In this document: positions 23,028-38,042 of the stretch, one piece after another
How positions within the stretch are numbered: position 1 is the stretch's first letter
Layout: the number at the start of each line of letters is the position of its first letter
Origin: Nicotiana tabacum
Taxonomy: Eukaryota > Streptophyta > Magnoliopsida > Solanales > Solanaceae
Reading direction: 5' to 3'
DNA: 64,000 nucleotides
Assembly (NCBI RefSeq): GCF_000715075.1
Contig: NC_134096.1
Coordinates: 120,588,698 to 120,652,697, forward strand
The notes under the pieces: generated by a model
Database searches by the model: none
Told to the model about the DNA's origin: nothing
What the model saw: the letters and a program-made list of their open reading frames with translations, nothing else
Program-made: the position numbers and the translations under genes

Positions 23028-23366
23028 AGAAGGGGACTTGGGCTTGAGGTTGAAGGGTCCCAAATAACTGTCCGCCATACTCGTCGGAATTGTCACAATA
23101 CCATAAACTAACCCAAGTTTCCTTAGCTTTTGCTAATGCAATCTCCAATTCGCACAGATGCACATCACCGGATGAAACATGCCCTAAATGGACGGACTCT
23201 CCTTAAATGAGACGTCTCATTCTCCTCACTGCCGTCTCATCTCATTTTTCTCTCTTTCTTTTCTTCTTTCGTTTTTCTTTTTTCCCTATTTTGCCATGTA
23301 TTTTCTTATGTCGTACAAAAGTTAAGTTCTTTTATTTTACTGTCAAAACTTTTTGTAATAGTGTCA

Positions 23367-23537
23367 GAGCCCGTTTGGATGAGCTTATTTTAAGTGTTTT
23401 TAAGTTATTTTGTAGTGTTTTAAATATTTATTTTTAAGCTAAAATGACAAAAATAAGTCAAAAGCCAAAAACTAGAATTTTTAATTTATGACTTTTGACT
23501 TAAAAGTTACTTAAAACAAGCTCATCCAAACGGGCTC
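23367..23537. mobile_element. 171-bp MITE upstream of the UPF0052-like gene
   Basis: Terminal inverted repeats of about 29 bp begin GAGCCCGTTTGGATGAGCTT and end with the complement, with one mismatch. The middle is A/T-rich with further self-complementary segments, so the whole could fold into one hairpin. No coding capacity. The target duplication is not clear, so the superfamily (hAT or Tourist) is undecided. It lies about 400 bases upstream of the gene's start codon. Confidence 0.85.
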
Positions 23538-23734
23538 TTATTCCAATATTTTTTTCTCTTATACTAAAGTAATGTTATAGTGAACATATATAACATAACA
23601 GAAAAAGTAATTCCAAAAAAAAAAATTGATTGTTATAATGAAATGATGTAATAGAGGATCGTTATTATATAGATGTCTAATAACAATTTATATATGTTTC
23701 ATATCTGCTTTGGTTTTCAAATAATAAGTAGCTA

Positions 23735-24150
23735 GATTCAGTGACGTACAAAGAATTTTTTATAAGCGGTATCAATATATAGAAGAGTGAACAAATGAAT
23801 AAATTATTATAATATATATTATATTATAAAAAATAACTCAAATCGATTTAACAAAATACAATTCAAGGTTTTGAATTACTAGCAGCTCGTAAAGTTTTAA
23901 ATTATGTGAAGGAGTAAAAAAGTATTACGGAGAGGCAAAAGGAATTCTAACTCCCGACCTCTCTAATTCAACCTAAAACTAATAACCATCCGACTGGTGA
24001 GCCGTTGTGTTGCAAGTGGTGTCACTTTTATAATTTTATCGATGTATTTTTGTTTTACTTATTATTTATATATATGTGTGAAGTAAAATTTTCGACGAAG
24101 CAGTCTCATGTGATATCTCTTGAGTCCACGTAAATTCGATCCTGGCTAGA
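23735..24150 (+). repeat. Repeat related to 22459-22640, opposite orientation
   Basis: It shares GCAAGTGGTGTCA, AATTTTCGACGAAGC and the degraded palindrome region (GTCTCATGTGATATC) with the reverse complement of 22459-22640. The pair brackets the promoter and first exon of the UPF0052-like gene. The palindrome in this copy is no longer perfect. Confidence 0.5.
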
Positions 24151-24258
24151 TCATTTATTCACATCGAAGAACCCTCAACCTGAAGAATAATTGGCTAAAT
24201 TATTTACTTCACGAAAACCCTTTTTAACTCTCAACCCAAAAAATGATTGGTTATATCA

Positions 24259-24397
24259 TCTATATTATATTAAAAGGAGGGTAGTGAAACATGAGATTAT
24301 GCCAAATGGCATATTGAGAAAATGCCACTTGGCACTTTCAACAAAATCAAAATAGACTTTAAACAAAATTTTATTAGAAATAAGATAAATTATATTT
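24259..24397 (+). other. Possible Helitron 5' end
   Basis: The run TCTATATTATATTAAAAGG preceded by A, then GCCAAATGGCA and GCCACTTGGCA, resembles the 5' ends of plant Helitrons, which begin TC. No matching 3' end (hairpin plus CTRR) was identified. The copia fragment begins directly after it. Confidence 0.3.
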
Positions 24398-24505
24398 TGT
24401 TAAGAAATGAGTAACTTAGGAAGGGTAACTTAGTACTTTTATAGCTTATATTAACCGAAATTAGAAAGTAGTTAAGGCTTCTATTAGTTAGTTAATTAGC
24501 TAAAA
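24398..24505 (+). repeat. Copia 5' LTR fragment
   Basis: It begins TGTTAAGAAATGAGTAACTT and matches the first ~110 bases of the 3' LTR at 36731, then changes abruptly to integrase coding sequence. Confidence 0.85.
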
Positions 24506-25075
24506 TACCAATACGATTTTGGGGACACTGTGTGAATGTTGTTATTTATCTCATAAACAGGATGCCAAGTACTATTATCAGCAACAAAACTCCCTATGAG
24601 CGACTATATTAGAAACCACCATCCTATAATCATCTAAAGGTACTAGGATGCTAATTTTATGCCAAGATAGTTCAGCAACATGACAAAATGATGTCAAGAA
24701 CCAAAACTGCAGTCCATATGGGATATGCAGAAACTCAGAAAGGTTACTTATTATATGACTTGAAGGACAGGATTTTTTTGGTTAATATGGATATAGTATT
24801 CAAAGAGGATGTTTTTCCCTTTAAGAAAATGCCTATATTCACAACATCAATAACCTCATATTTGCAAGCCCTTCACTACTCAGTGCCTCAGAGTATACAG
24901 ACATGTGATCAATCAACAAATAGATCGATTCAACCTCCAAGTAATACTATGGAACCAGAACTTAACTATACATCAAAGGATACATATGATCAACCTTAGG
25001 TCTATGAAGAAACTACTCATCAATATATAGGAAATCCAGCTCAAGAGTTCCAGGATCTAGGTTCAGAGATGCCAC
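24506..25075 (+). pseudogene. Copia integrase C-terminal remains
   Basis: Translation shows FWGHCV, YLINRMPS, NKTPYE, SYNHLKVLGC and then KTAVHMGYAETQKGYLLYDL and VFKEDVFPFK, the usual end of copia integrase and its link to the reverse transcriptase. The longest open piece is 24688-24999. Stops occur after NKTPYERLY and in the linker (TAG after DQP). It ends where the LARD's 5' LTR begins. Confidence 0.85.
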
Positions 25076-28463
<3,388 letters not shown>

Positions 28464-31400
28464 AATTGGTATCCAAGCTGTAGGTTCATAGGTTCTATGA
28501 GTCATGAGCAAATGTCTAGTAGAGTCTTGTGGATCGGTTTGATGACGTCCATACCTATCTTCGAGAGGCTACAGGGCATCTAGGTTAAACTTCTCATCTT
28601 TCTTTCCTTGTCGTGCGGCATTGATTCAGCTTGAAGCATATCTCTTTGAATTCCTTCCACTCACTCGTATGCATTTGGGAGCGCTCGGTATCAATTGTAC
28701 ATCGACGACTTATGATTCTATGGATGAGGCGCGAGATATGTTTTCTGTGTTTTGGCGATGGATCAATCTAGAGGACTTGAGGCCAGGTTTAGACCGCAGC
28801 TTAGGCTCGGTAGTTTAATTGTGTGAGCATGTGCTTTTGTACTCATATGTCCGGTAGTGTCCCTATGAGTGGAATTTATGGCTCGGTGAGTGGTTGGATG
28901 GTTATGTGATGAGTATGACGTGATTGCGGTAAACGCTCACATGGTTTTTGATATGACCGAAAGATTTTGCTTGGGATGTGGAAAAGACTATTTGATGCTT
29001 GAATTCTGTCTTGATGTGTTGTACAGTCTCAAGTTATGATCGTGTTGAGTGAACTTTCATGTCATTTATTTGCGGAATGAAGTATATTCACATGTCTTGT
29101 GGATGAGTTCAGACTTAGGAAGATTAAGTGATTGCGCAGTAGTTGTAGATATAAAAAGGGTATAGAGAGATATCAGTTTGAGACTAAGTATGAGGGTTAT
29201 CACCTGCGGGGTAATCCACGAATGTATGATCCTTATGATGTTGTATGGAGGGTTTCTTTTATACCAGTGGGTTATATGTATTGCAATTTGAGTTTGGATT
29301 GGTTAAGAAAGTTGACCTGACTGTCACGAGGATGACTTCGAGCTTAGTAGATGATTTGAAGTATTTTATGGTTTGTGTTGCATGAGCTTGTGAAGAATTT
29401 AGTTAAAACTCACTGCGGGGTTATAACAGTAATAGAGTATAGGTATGGTGAGTTATCAGATGTTTTATTCTATAGCTTTGAGCTAAGTGGGGGAGTATAC
29501 TATCGATGATTTGTTTGCATGGTTATGTGTTGTTTTAGTTTCGGTCTGAAGCATATTTATGGATCGGTTATCTTGCAGATGTTAGCTTTGAGGATGACTT
29601 AAGCAAGGAAATTTCTGGATGCATGGTGTATTACACTTTATGAGTATATGGGAATTATGAAATGATTGAGTTATTATTCGTGAAGGATGTAGTGCGCACG
29701 GAGTAGGAATTTGCTCGGTTGCGTTAAGGCGGGGTTACTTCTTTGGGTGTTGTTGTGCTAATGGGGTATAGGTCGTTCGGCCCGTTTGGGCGGTGCAATT
29801 GAGATTTGAGCAGAGTGGATGACTCTCGAGGAGGTTCTAAATAGCTTAAGATTCATATGTGGCATTTGAGGATTTTTCGGATTTGTATATGGCTAAAATC
29901 TGAGATTTGCATTGGGTGGTGCCGGGACTTGCAGTATTTCTATATGACTATGGATTCTACATTTCAGTAGAAGAAAGGTAAAAGGAACAATTTTAAATTC
30001 ATAGAAGGTCTCTTCAGAGTGGGTGACTTGGTTGTGGTACTTTGGGGGTACTTAAGAAGGAATACAACTATTCATGGGCCTTAGGGCGATGTGGTTTTAT
30101 GCTAGGATCTCTTGTGGTGAGCTTTGGGTAAGGATCATAGTGTTTTGGCAGGGAGAAGTTTCAACTTGAGGGTAATTCAAAAGGAACTTAGAGAAATATG
30201 ACAACTTGGCAGTAGGTTGGATCAGCACAGTAATGGATATGATCGGTTCTTATGATACTTATGATGTGATGAGTCTCTACAGGTATTTTGTGGCAATACT
30301 CTTGGGTTTGGCGACCTGCGTGACCTGGTTAAGTTAGAGAGATTCAGTTCTGATGGCTTGGTTATGTACAAATGGGTTTCGAAGAGTTCTCGATAGTTTC
30401 TACCACGGTTTGAGATGGATATTTCCTACCGGCGTGAGGAGCATGTTGAGTATTGTGATTTTCTCCTTGATGGGATCAAATGGAAGGTTTCTGACTGATC
30501 GGGTATGTATTCTGTTGGTGACTCAGAGTTGATTACGAGATTCTCGTGCTTTTCATATGATGGCATAATAGATACAGTGTGTTGTGTGGGGTTGAGATTT
30601 GCATGTGCAAGGTCATGGTTCAGTTTTGAAGGGAAGGTCATGAATTCTTAGATAACATGTACGGTTTCAGATGACTAGATAAATGCTATTACTACTTGGT
30701 ATTGCTTGAGCAGGGTGTGCATTTCAGAAGGCGCATTGTATTTTAACTTACGGATGCTCCATTGGTATTGCAGTACTCGCCTGGTTGATCGACTGCTAAT
30801 GTTCAGATTTTGCTATGTGACATAGAAGAATTATAAAAGTAATTCTCGTGGGGATGATTATATATGAGATATGTGTTAGTCATTCGAGTGGTGGAGTTAG
30901 AATCGGCTATGGTGATTCATGTGTTTTATGGATTTGGAGACTAGAAGTTCTTAGAAGTAGATTGTTTCGGGGTTGCGGACTGTGAATATGTGGCCAAAGT
31001 TAGCTAGATGGTGATACGTGTTATGGTTACATCATTGAGGACTTTGGAGGGCTATTTATCCATTTATTGATGACCAGAGTCGATTTGAGGGCCCATTGGT
31101 AGGCTCGGGGAGGATGTGTATTCTACATCGGGTTAGATTTGTTTACTCCGTATTGCTATTATTGAGAGATGTTCCATTCAGTTAGAATTGATTTTATTCG
31201 TATTTGATATGTTCTATATGTTACTGTTCTATGCTACGAGGGGTTGTGATTTGTTGGTTATATTCACACCGATGCGGTTCTGTTTGGGCCTTGTAGCAGA
31301 ATTCGAGCAAAATGGTTATTGGGGTGTTGAATGGTTGATTGCGCCTTGGCTATGGTCATTCCGGACTATGGTATATTGTGTTATTTGCTTCTCCATGGTT

Positions 31401-32336
31401 ATAGTTATGCACTTTGTGTACTTGATATTGAATTGCGCGTGGTTGTTGATTTTGAGCATTGTAGCTTGAGGTATTTCATATGGACCAGTGTTTGGATGGG
31501 GTCACGCATTGCAGCCGGGTTATATTGGTATATGATCCTTTGTTTTAGATTCATTTGTCTTGATTCTACTATATGTGATGGGTTCGTAGCATTATGCTTG
31601 TGGTGGTATCTGTTGAACTTGCGATTCCATGTTTGAATACATTTGAATTGTTGTTTATTGGTGCACGAATTGCACAGTTTATGTCTCTAGGTAGTATTGG
31701 TATGGCATGTCAGTAGAGTAGCTTGTATTTGATGAGATGAAGTCTTTGGGCCTGAAGTGATTGCTATCGAATTTGATTACAGTATATTTGAAAGAATAAT
31801 ATCGGAAGTCGGTCTAGGATTTGGCTTAGGTTCTTGTCGGATGAGAGGGAGCTCCATGACTTGTTGATCTAATGAGTGGTTATGAGTTTTTGCGTGTTTC
31901 TTTCATCATCGGCATTGTACGAAGGTTTTGAACAAGGTTTCACTCGATATGAGGTTTATTACTGATATCGGGTTTGTTTTGAGCAACTACCGTGATCGAA
32001 ATCTTTTGCTACGAGCATACGAGTTATGTGGTATATCATGTGATTTCATCTTGGGTTATGGTTATGTCTCGATACAACTGTTTCAGACTTATACATGGTG
32101 TAGATGCGAGATTCACGTCTTGTAAGGAATTCCAGATGTTGGAAATTGGGCACCAAGGTTTATGGGCTAAGGATGAAGTGAGGATCTTCAGTTAGGTGGT
32201 GATGTCAGACTTATATAGAGTAGGGTGACATGGGATCACCACCGAGTCCGGGCATGGTAAGTTTACACGGTGATTTGATGCTTTGGCACGACTCTGGGCA
32301 TGTTCGAGGACAAACGTTTGTTTAAGTGTGGGAGAA
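28464..32336 (+). other. LARD internal region, no coding homology seen
   Basis: The first ~150 bases match the leaders of the autonomous elements (GTAGAGTCTTGTGGATCGG, CTTCGAGAGGCT). The rest has only short frames in all phases and no zinc knuckle, protease, RT, RNase H or integrase motif that I can recognise. It ends with GTTCGAGGACAAACGTTTG and the purine run GTGTGGGAGAA. Either a true LARD or an element decayed beyond recognition; the complete absence of motifs over 3.7 kb, while the LTRs are still well matched, favours the former. Confidence 0.75.
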
Positions 32337-34990
32337 TGTAATGACCCGAACGGTCATTTTGAGCATTTACACTTCGCTCGGTGGTTTGAGGGCATGAGTA
32401 GCTCCGTATGATGTATTATGACTCGTGTGCATCGTTAGTTTCAGTTTTTAGATAATTCAGAATTAGTTTGGAAGAATGAATTTCATGTTTGAAACTTTAA
32501 ATTGGAAGAGTTAACCAAGTTTGACTTTTGAGTATTTGACCTCGGATCAGAGTTTTGATGGTTTCGTTAAGCCCAAATGGTGATTTTGGACCTGGGCATA
32601 TGCCCGAATTTGTATTTGGATATTTCTAGAAGGTTTCAGCACTATTTGGCGAAACTTGAAAATCTGAAGTTTGGAATGGTCACAAGTTTGTCCGGAAGTT
32701 GAATTTGATGATATAGGGTTCGGATTATGGTTTCGGGAATTGGAATAGCTTCTTTATGTTATTTGGAATTTGTGTGCAAAATTTGAGGTCATTCTGAGTT
32801 GATTTGATATGGTTCGGCACGAGTTTTGGAAGTTGAAAGTTTAAAAGTTCATTAAGTTCGATTTGAGGTGCGATTTATGATTTTGATATTTTTATGCGTG
32901 ATTTGATGTCTCGAGTAAGTTCGTGTAATGATATGAGACTTATTGGTTTGTTCGAACGGGGTCCCGAGGGGTTCGGGTGAGTTTCAGATAGGTTTGGGTT
33001 GTGTTGCGCTCATTTTTTATGTTTCAACGTCGTTTCTTCAAGAATAAATAGTATCAAATAAAGTAAATGAGCTCCAATTTATGTTTTGATTGAAGCATTA
33101 GATCTGTATCGTAATTACAGAATCATTAAAAAAAGAATCGTCGAAATTGGACATCGTATGAGAGAATTATACTCATTTTAGTGTCAAAGAAGAGAGCTGG
33201 TGCTGGTGCTTCGCAAATGTGAAGTTGGGTCCGCATCTGCGACACCGCAGGTGCGAAAAATAATCCGAAAAAGCGGAAATGACATCTGAAAATGCGCAGG
33301 TATGGAGCTTTTGTCGCAAAAGCAAAAATCCTTGTATATAAAAAATCAGACTACGCTCTTTTGGTATTTTGAGCATATCTTGAGTTCTAGAGCTCCGATT
33401 TAGGTGATTTTCACGACGTTCTTCTCTTATTTCATGGGGGTCAGTATCTAACTACAATTTTTGTATTTTAATATGATCACAGAAGTTTAATTTTTAAATT
33501 AATCCATATTTTGATTGGAGAATTGGGGATTTTATCAAAAACTTTTCTAAACTGAATAATTGAGTTTTGAATATCGATTCAGAGTCGGAATTGGATGAAA
33601 TTAGTATGGTTGGACTCGTAATTGAATGGGTTGTCATATTTGGTAATTTTTGTCATATTTTGATAGGAAGATGTGGAGGTCGAGTATTAGAGTTGTAGGT
33701 TAGGATGTAGTTGAGTCTTGACTTACTTCGTACCATTGTGGGACTAGTCAGGTAAGGTTTTTGTCTAAGATAGCTAGTGACAATGTTGTGTTTTACTACT
33801 TCGCTTTCAGTGCATGTCCTATTTACTAGCTATCGCTTTTGCTGTGCATCTTTCTTCTACATTTCATGGTGTTCCTATTTTTCCTATGATTGTTGTGGTG
33901 ATACTAATATTGTCTCCTTTTGTCCTTTTGTCTTTTTATTTTCTTGAGCCGAGGGTCTTTCGAAAATAGCCTCTCTACTCCTTTGGGGTAGGGGTAAGGT
34001 TTGCGTACACACTACCCTCCCCAGACCCCATTAGTGAGATTTTACTGGATTGTTGTTGTTGTTGTTGTCGGGTTACGAGGTGCGAGCCGTGGTTTGACCT
34101 TTTAGTTGACTTCGGGCTTTGATTTAAAGATTCAGCCTTTATGGATTGGGTTTGTTCCTTTGGCATTATTTGATGTTATTGAGTTACTTTTAACTAGTTT
34201 TGATCCGTTCAGAGGTCAGTACGCCCAAGATGAAATTTCTAGAGTATTGTTTGGCTTTCTCGGTATTGGATTTGGCTTGTTTGAGGTAATTATCTTATCT
34301 AAACTTGGTTGAGGCACTAGTTTCCTCAATTATTTGTAATAGCTATGTGCTATGGGTGCACATATGTGTGGGGTTTGAGCCCATGTGCGAGTACCGGAGT
34401 ATTTATTCATGCTCGGGGTAGTGTTTAGGCTATGATATGCATAGAGTTGACTATTAAGCTTAAAGCTATAATGTTTCTCATATTTTGTACCATTATTGTG
34501 AATTATTTGAGCCATACTTGATGTTACGAAGAGACAAATTCTCTGAATAAACTTGGTAATTACTATTTTCTGTGATAAATTCCCAATTTGAGCAATGATA
34601 ACACACATTGCACATGCCTACACTTTAGCATGTTATTATACTTGTCCAGGAGCATGGAATCTGATATTTATCCATCATATACATGTATTATTATATACTT
34701 GCTTCTGTGTGATATGATTCGAACTGGGTGCCTATGACCACGCCGGGAGAATTGTGTTGTTATGCATGTGAGCATGCTAGTCGGATTATGATATTGTGCA
34801 TGTGACCACGCCGGGTGGATTGTGTTGTTATGCCTGTGACCATGCCGGGCGGATTATGATATTGTGCATGTGACCACGATGATTGGATTGGTATTATTAG
34901 CACGTGAGTTGTCCGTGTGGATCCAAATATTGATATTATTAGTACGTGAGTTGTCCGTGCAACACGTGAGTTGTTCGTGCAGCGTGTGGA
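32337..34990 (+). repeat. LARD 3' LTR, truncated and interrupted
   Basis: It begins TGTAATGACCC and follows the 5' LTR until GTGCAGC at about 34990. The last ~1.1 kb, including the (TAA)n region and the LTR end, is missing. About 50 bases of unassigned sequence follow before copia coding resumes. An RTE 3' end is inserted at 33662-34067. Confidence 0.85.
33662..34067 (+). mobile_element. RTE LINE 3' end, 5' truncated
   Basis: It is absent from the equivalent place of the 5' LTR (about 26404), so it inserted after the LARD. The sequence GATAGGAAGATGTGGAGGTC to (TTG)n matches the reverse complement of 37357-37760, including GAGCCGAGGGTCT, GGGGTAGGGGTAAGG and CTACCCTCCCCAGACC. Possible imperfect target duplications (TGTCATATTT and TGTCGGGTTA) flank it. 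Confidence 0.85.
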
Positions 34991-35039
34991 TACGGATCCT
35001 ATCTGATAGTGAAAAAAATCACCTATATGGCTGAGTGAT

Positions 35040-36730
35040 TTTGTGTCACTCAATATTCTTCAAGAAGTTCCCTACTCTATCTCAAAATACATAACCTATG
35101 ATGGACTGTCCCCAACATATCAAACATACATAGCCACTTCTTCAACTATAACTGACCCTACAAACAACTCAGAAGCTGTTAAAGATCCAAAATGGATAGA
35201 AGCAATGAAAGCAGAAATTGATGACTTAGAAAGTAATCATACATGGGATATAGTCCCTCTTCCTGAAGGCAAAACACCTATAGGATGTAAATAGATTTAC
35301 AAAGTAAAGCTATATGTCAAATTAAAAGGTTTAAAACCAGACTAGTGGCAAAGGGATACAGTCAAAAAGAGGGGATTGATTACCAGAAAACTTCTTCCCC
35401 TGTAGTTAAGATGAAGACAGTAAGAACAGTGCTGGCAATTGCAGCTGGAAAGCAGTGGCATATACATCAAATGGATGTGTATAATGCCTTTCTTCAAGGG
35501 GATTTATATGATGAAATTTACATGGAGCTTCCATAAGGATTTAAGAGGTAGGGAGAAGAAACCAGTATGCAGGCTCATCAAATCCTTGTATGGCCTAAAA
35601 CAAGCTCCAAGACAATGGAATGCAAAATTAACTGAAGCTCTGACAAGGTCTCATTTCAAACAAAGCCAGTTTGATCACTCCTTATTTATCAAGAAAACAT
35701 CTGAAGGCACTACTATGGTATTAGTGTATGTTGATGATATGCTTATAACATGTGATAGTCTGAGTCTGATTGAGGAAACAAAGAGCACACTGCAGCATCA
35801 CTTTAAAATGAAGTATCTAGGTGAGTTAAAGTACTTCCTAAGTATTGAATCTGCAAGATTTAAATAAGGGATATTGATGCATCAAAGGAAATATGCACTA
35901 GAGCTTATTTCAAAGCTTGGATTAGGTGCTGCTAAACCTTTTGTAACTCCCTTAGATACTAATACTAAACTGACAACAAAGGAGTATGATGATCACTGTA
36001 AAAGTATTGGCCACTCAGCAGATGAACCTCTTGCTAACATTAACTCATACCAAAGGTTGATGGGAAAACTACTCTACCTAACCATGACCAGACCTGATAT
36101 ATCATTCAGTGTACAAACTCTTAGTCAATTTCTACAATAACCTAAAAGATTTCACATGGAATAAGCTATGAGAATTGTTAAGTATGTCAAAAATCAACCT
36201 GGAAGAGGAATTCTGATGTCAAGCACAAACAAGAACGTTATCACAACCTACTGTGATGCAGACTGGGCTGCATGTCCACTTTCTAAAAAATCAATAAGAG
36301 GATACTTGATCAAGATTGGAGATTCATTAGTTGCTTGAAAATCAAAGAAGCAAACCATAATATCTAGGAGTTCTGCAGAGGATGAATACAGAAGCACTGC
36401 AGCCACAGTAGCTGAACTCATTTGGCTACAAGGACTTATACAAGAAATTGGAATTGAAGTTAACTTACCTATTGAAGTTTACAATGATAGCAAGGCTGAT
36501 ATACAGATTGCAGCCAATCCTGTATATCATGTGAGAACCAAACACATCGAAATAGACTGTCACTTTATAAGAGAAAAGATAGTGCAAGGACTGATAGTAA
36601 CAAAGTATAATCCTACCAAAGATCAACCAGCTGGCATACTTACCAAGGGCCTCAACAGATTTCAACATGAACATTTAAGCTCCAAGCTAGGTGTTCTCAA
36701 TATTTTTGCACCACCTAGCTTGAGGGGGAG
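35040..36730 (+). pseudogene. Copia reverse transcriptase and RNase H remains
   Basis: Translation gives EAMKAEIDDLESNHTWDIV, then [49 protein letters not shown] (catalytic site intact), LGELKYFL, YQRLMGKLLYLTMTRPDIS, YCDADWAACP (RNase H) and a C-terminus NIFAPPSLRGS. Several stops and frameshifts break it (near 35292, 35535, 35865, 36138, 36337). The frame runs across the polypurine tract (TTGAGGGGGAG) into the LTR. Confidence 0.9.
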
Positions 36731-36975
36731 TGTTGAGAAAGGAGTAACTTACGAAGGATAGCTTAGTCATTTTACAACTTATATTAACCAAAATTAGGAA
36801 GTAGTTAAGGCTTCCATTAGTTAGTTAATTAGCTAACTATATATTGTACGATTCCCTCTTGTAAACACACATGAAAATGCAATTCATTTATGATTCTCTC
36901 TTCTCTCTAAACTCTCTTTAGCTTTATCTCTGTATTCTATCTTCTTCTTCAATTTCTTGGGTTGATACCCTATCA
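36731..36975 (+). repeat. Copia 3' LTR
   Basis: About 245 bp from TGTTGAGAAAGG to ...ACCCTATCA, directly after the polypurine tract. It includes a TATATA stretch (36837-36845), then a pyrimidine-rich stretch. The exact right end is uncertain by about 10 bases. Confidence 0.75.
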
Positions 36976-37356
36976 ATCTTCAACTAATTTCATATTTGAT
37001 CAAATTTAATTTACACGGTTTATTGGATTTGTCTTTGACTAGATATCATTTTAATTGGTTATAAGATTCTGCATGTTTGGGTTATTATGTAAGAAATAAT
37101 GATTTCGTTTTGAATTATTAAAAGTACTGACCCATATGATCTCCTCAATAAATGCTACATTAAAAATAATTGGTTATTAAGTAAGGAAAAAATGAGTTAG
37201 TTTTGGTTTACTTTACACTTAAATGAGACTTCGTTCCCGGCTTTCAAAACTATATTGATGATATTTTAGCTTAACGTGTAAGGTAAACTAAATTCAGTGC
37301 ATTCATAACTTGCAAAATTTATCTTATACAAGTTAAATCAAAATTTTTAAAAGCTA
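36976..37356. other. A/T-rich spacer
   Basis: No gene, repeat boundary or known motif was recognised between the copia LTR and the next LINE end. Confidence 0.5.
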
Positions 37357-38042
37357 CACAACAACAACAACAACAACAACAACAATCTAGTAAAATCTCA
37401 CAAGTTGGGTTTGGGGAGGGTAGAGTGTACGCAGACCTTACCCCTACCCCAAGGGATAGAGAGGTTGTTTCCGATAGACCCTCGGCTCAAGCAGACGAAA
37501 AAGACAATATATCAGTACCAACAACAGAAGGCATAAAAATAATAACAGAATCAAAAGTATCATAAAATAGATGAAAAATAATAACAATAGCATGTAAGAA
37601 AAGCCCGGTGCTATGAAAAGTGAAAGAGAAGTGTGTACACAACAATAACCACTAGCACTCTAGGACACAACCCTGTCAGACTAGCCTCTCACCCAGTGCG
37701 GAGTGGCAAAGAGCTCCACTACCCCCTATCCTACAACCCTAATGCTAGACCTCCACACTTTCCTATCAAGGGCCATGTCCTCGAAATCTGAAGTCTCGCC
37801 ATATCCTGCCTGATCACCTCTCCCCAATACTTCTTGGGCTGCCCTCTACCTCTTCTTATACTTGTCAAAGCCAACCGCTCATATCTCCTTACTGGGGCGT
37901 TTGGACTTCTACTCAGCACATGCTCGAACCATCTGAGCCTAGCTTCCCGCATCTTGTCATCCATCGGGGCCACGCCCACCTTCTCCCGAATATCTTCATT
38001 CCTAATCTTATCCATCCTAGTGTACCCGCACATCCACCTAAA
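37357..38042 (-). mobile_element. RTE LINE 3' end with last ORF segment
   Basis: Minus strand. A 100-codon frame (37731-38033) shows [35 protein letters not shown] and [19 protein letters not shown], the conserved C-terminal end of plant RTE polyproteins. It is followed by a 3' untranslated region and a (TTG)n tail (37357-37384). The 5' part is missing, as is usual for incomplete reverse transcription. Confidence 0.9.

Noticed and set aside
22971..23078. 36-codon N-terminal extension starting at 23078 for the UPF0052-like gene
   Set aside because: In frame, but a TATA box lies inside it and the 22970 start has a fitting leader distance; kept only as an alternative.
31188..31636. Hydrophobic frames of 93 and 101 codons in the LARD
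   Set aside because: Overlapping frames in different phases, T/G-rich sequence, no recognised motif; likely chance.
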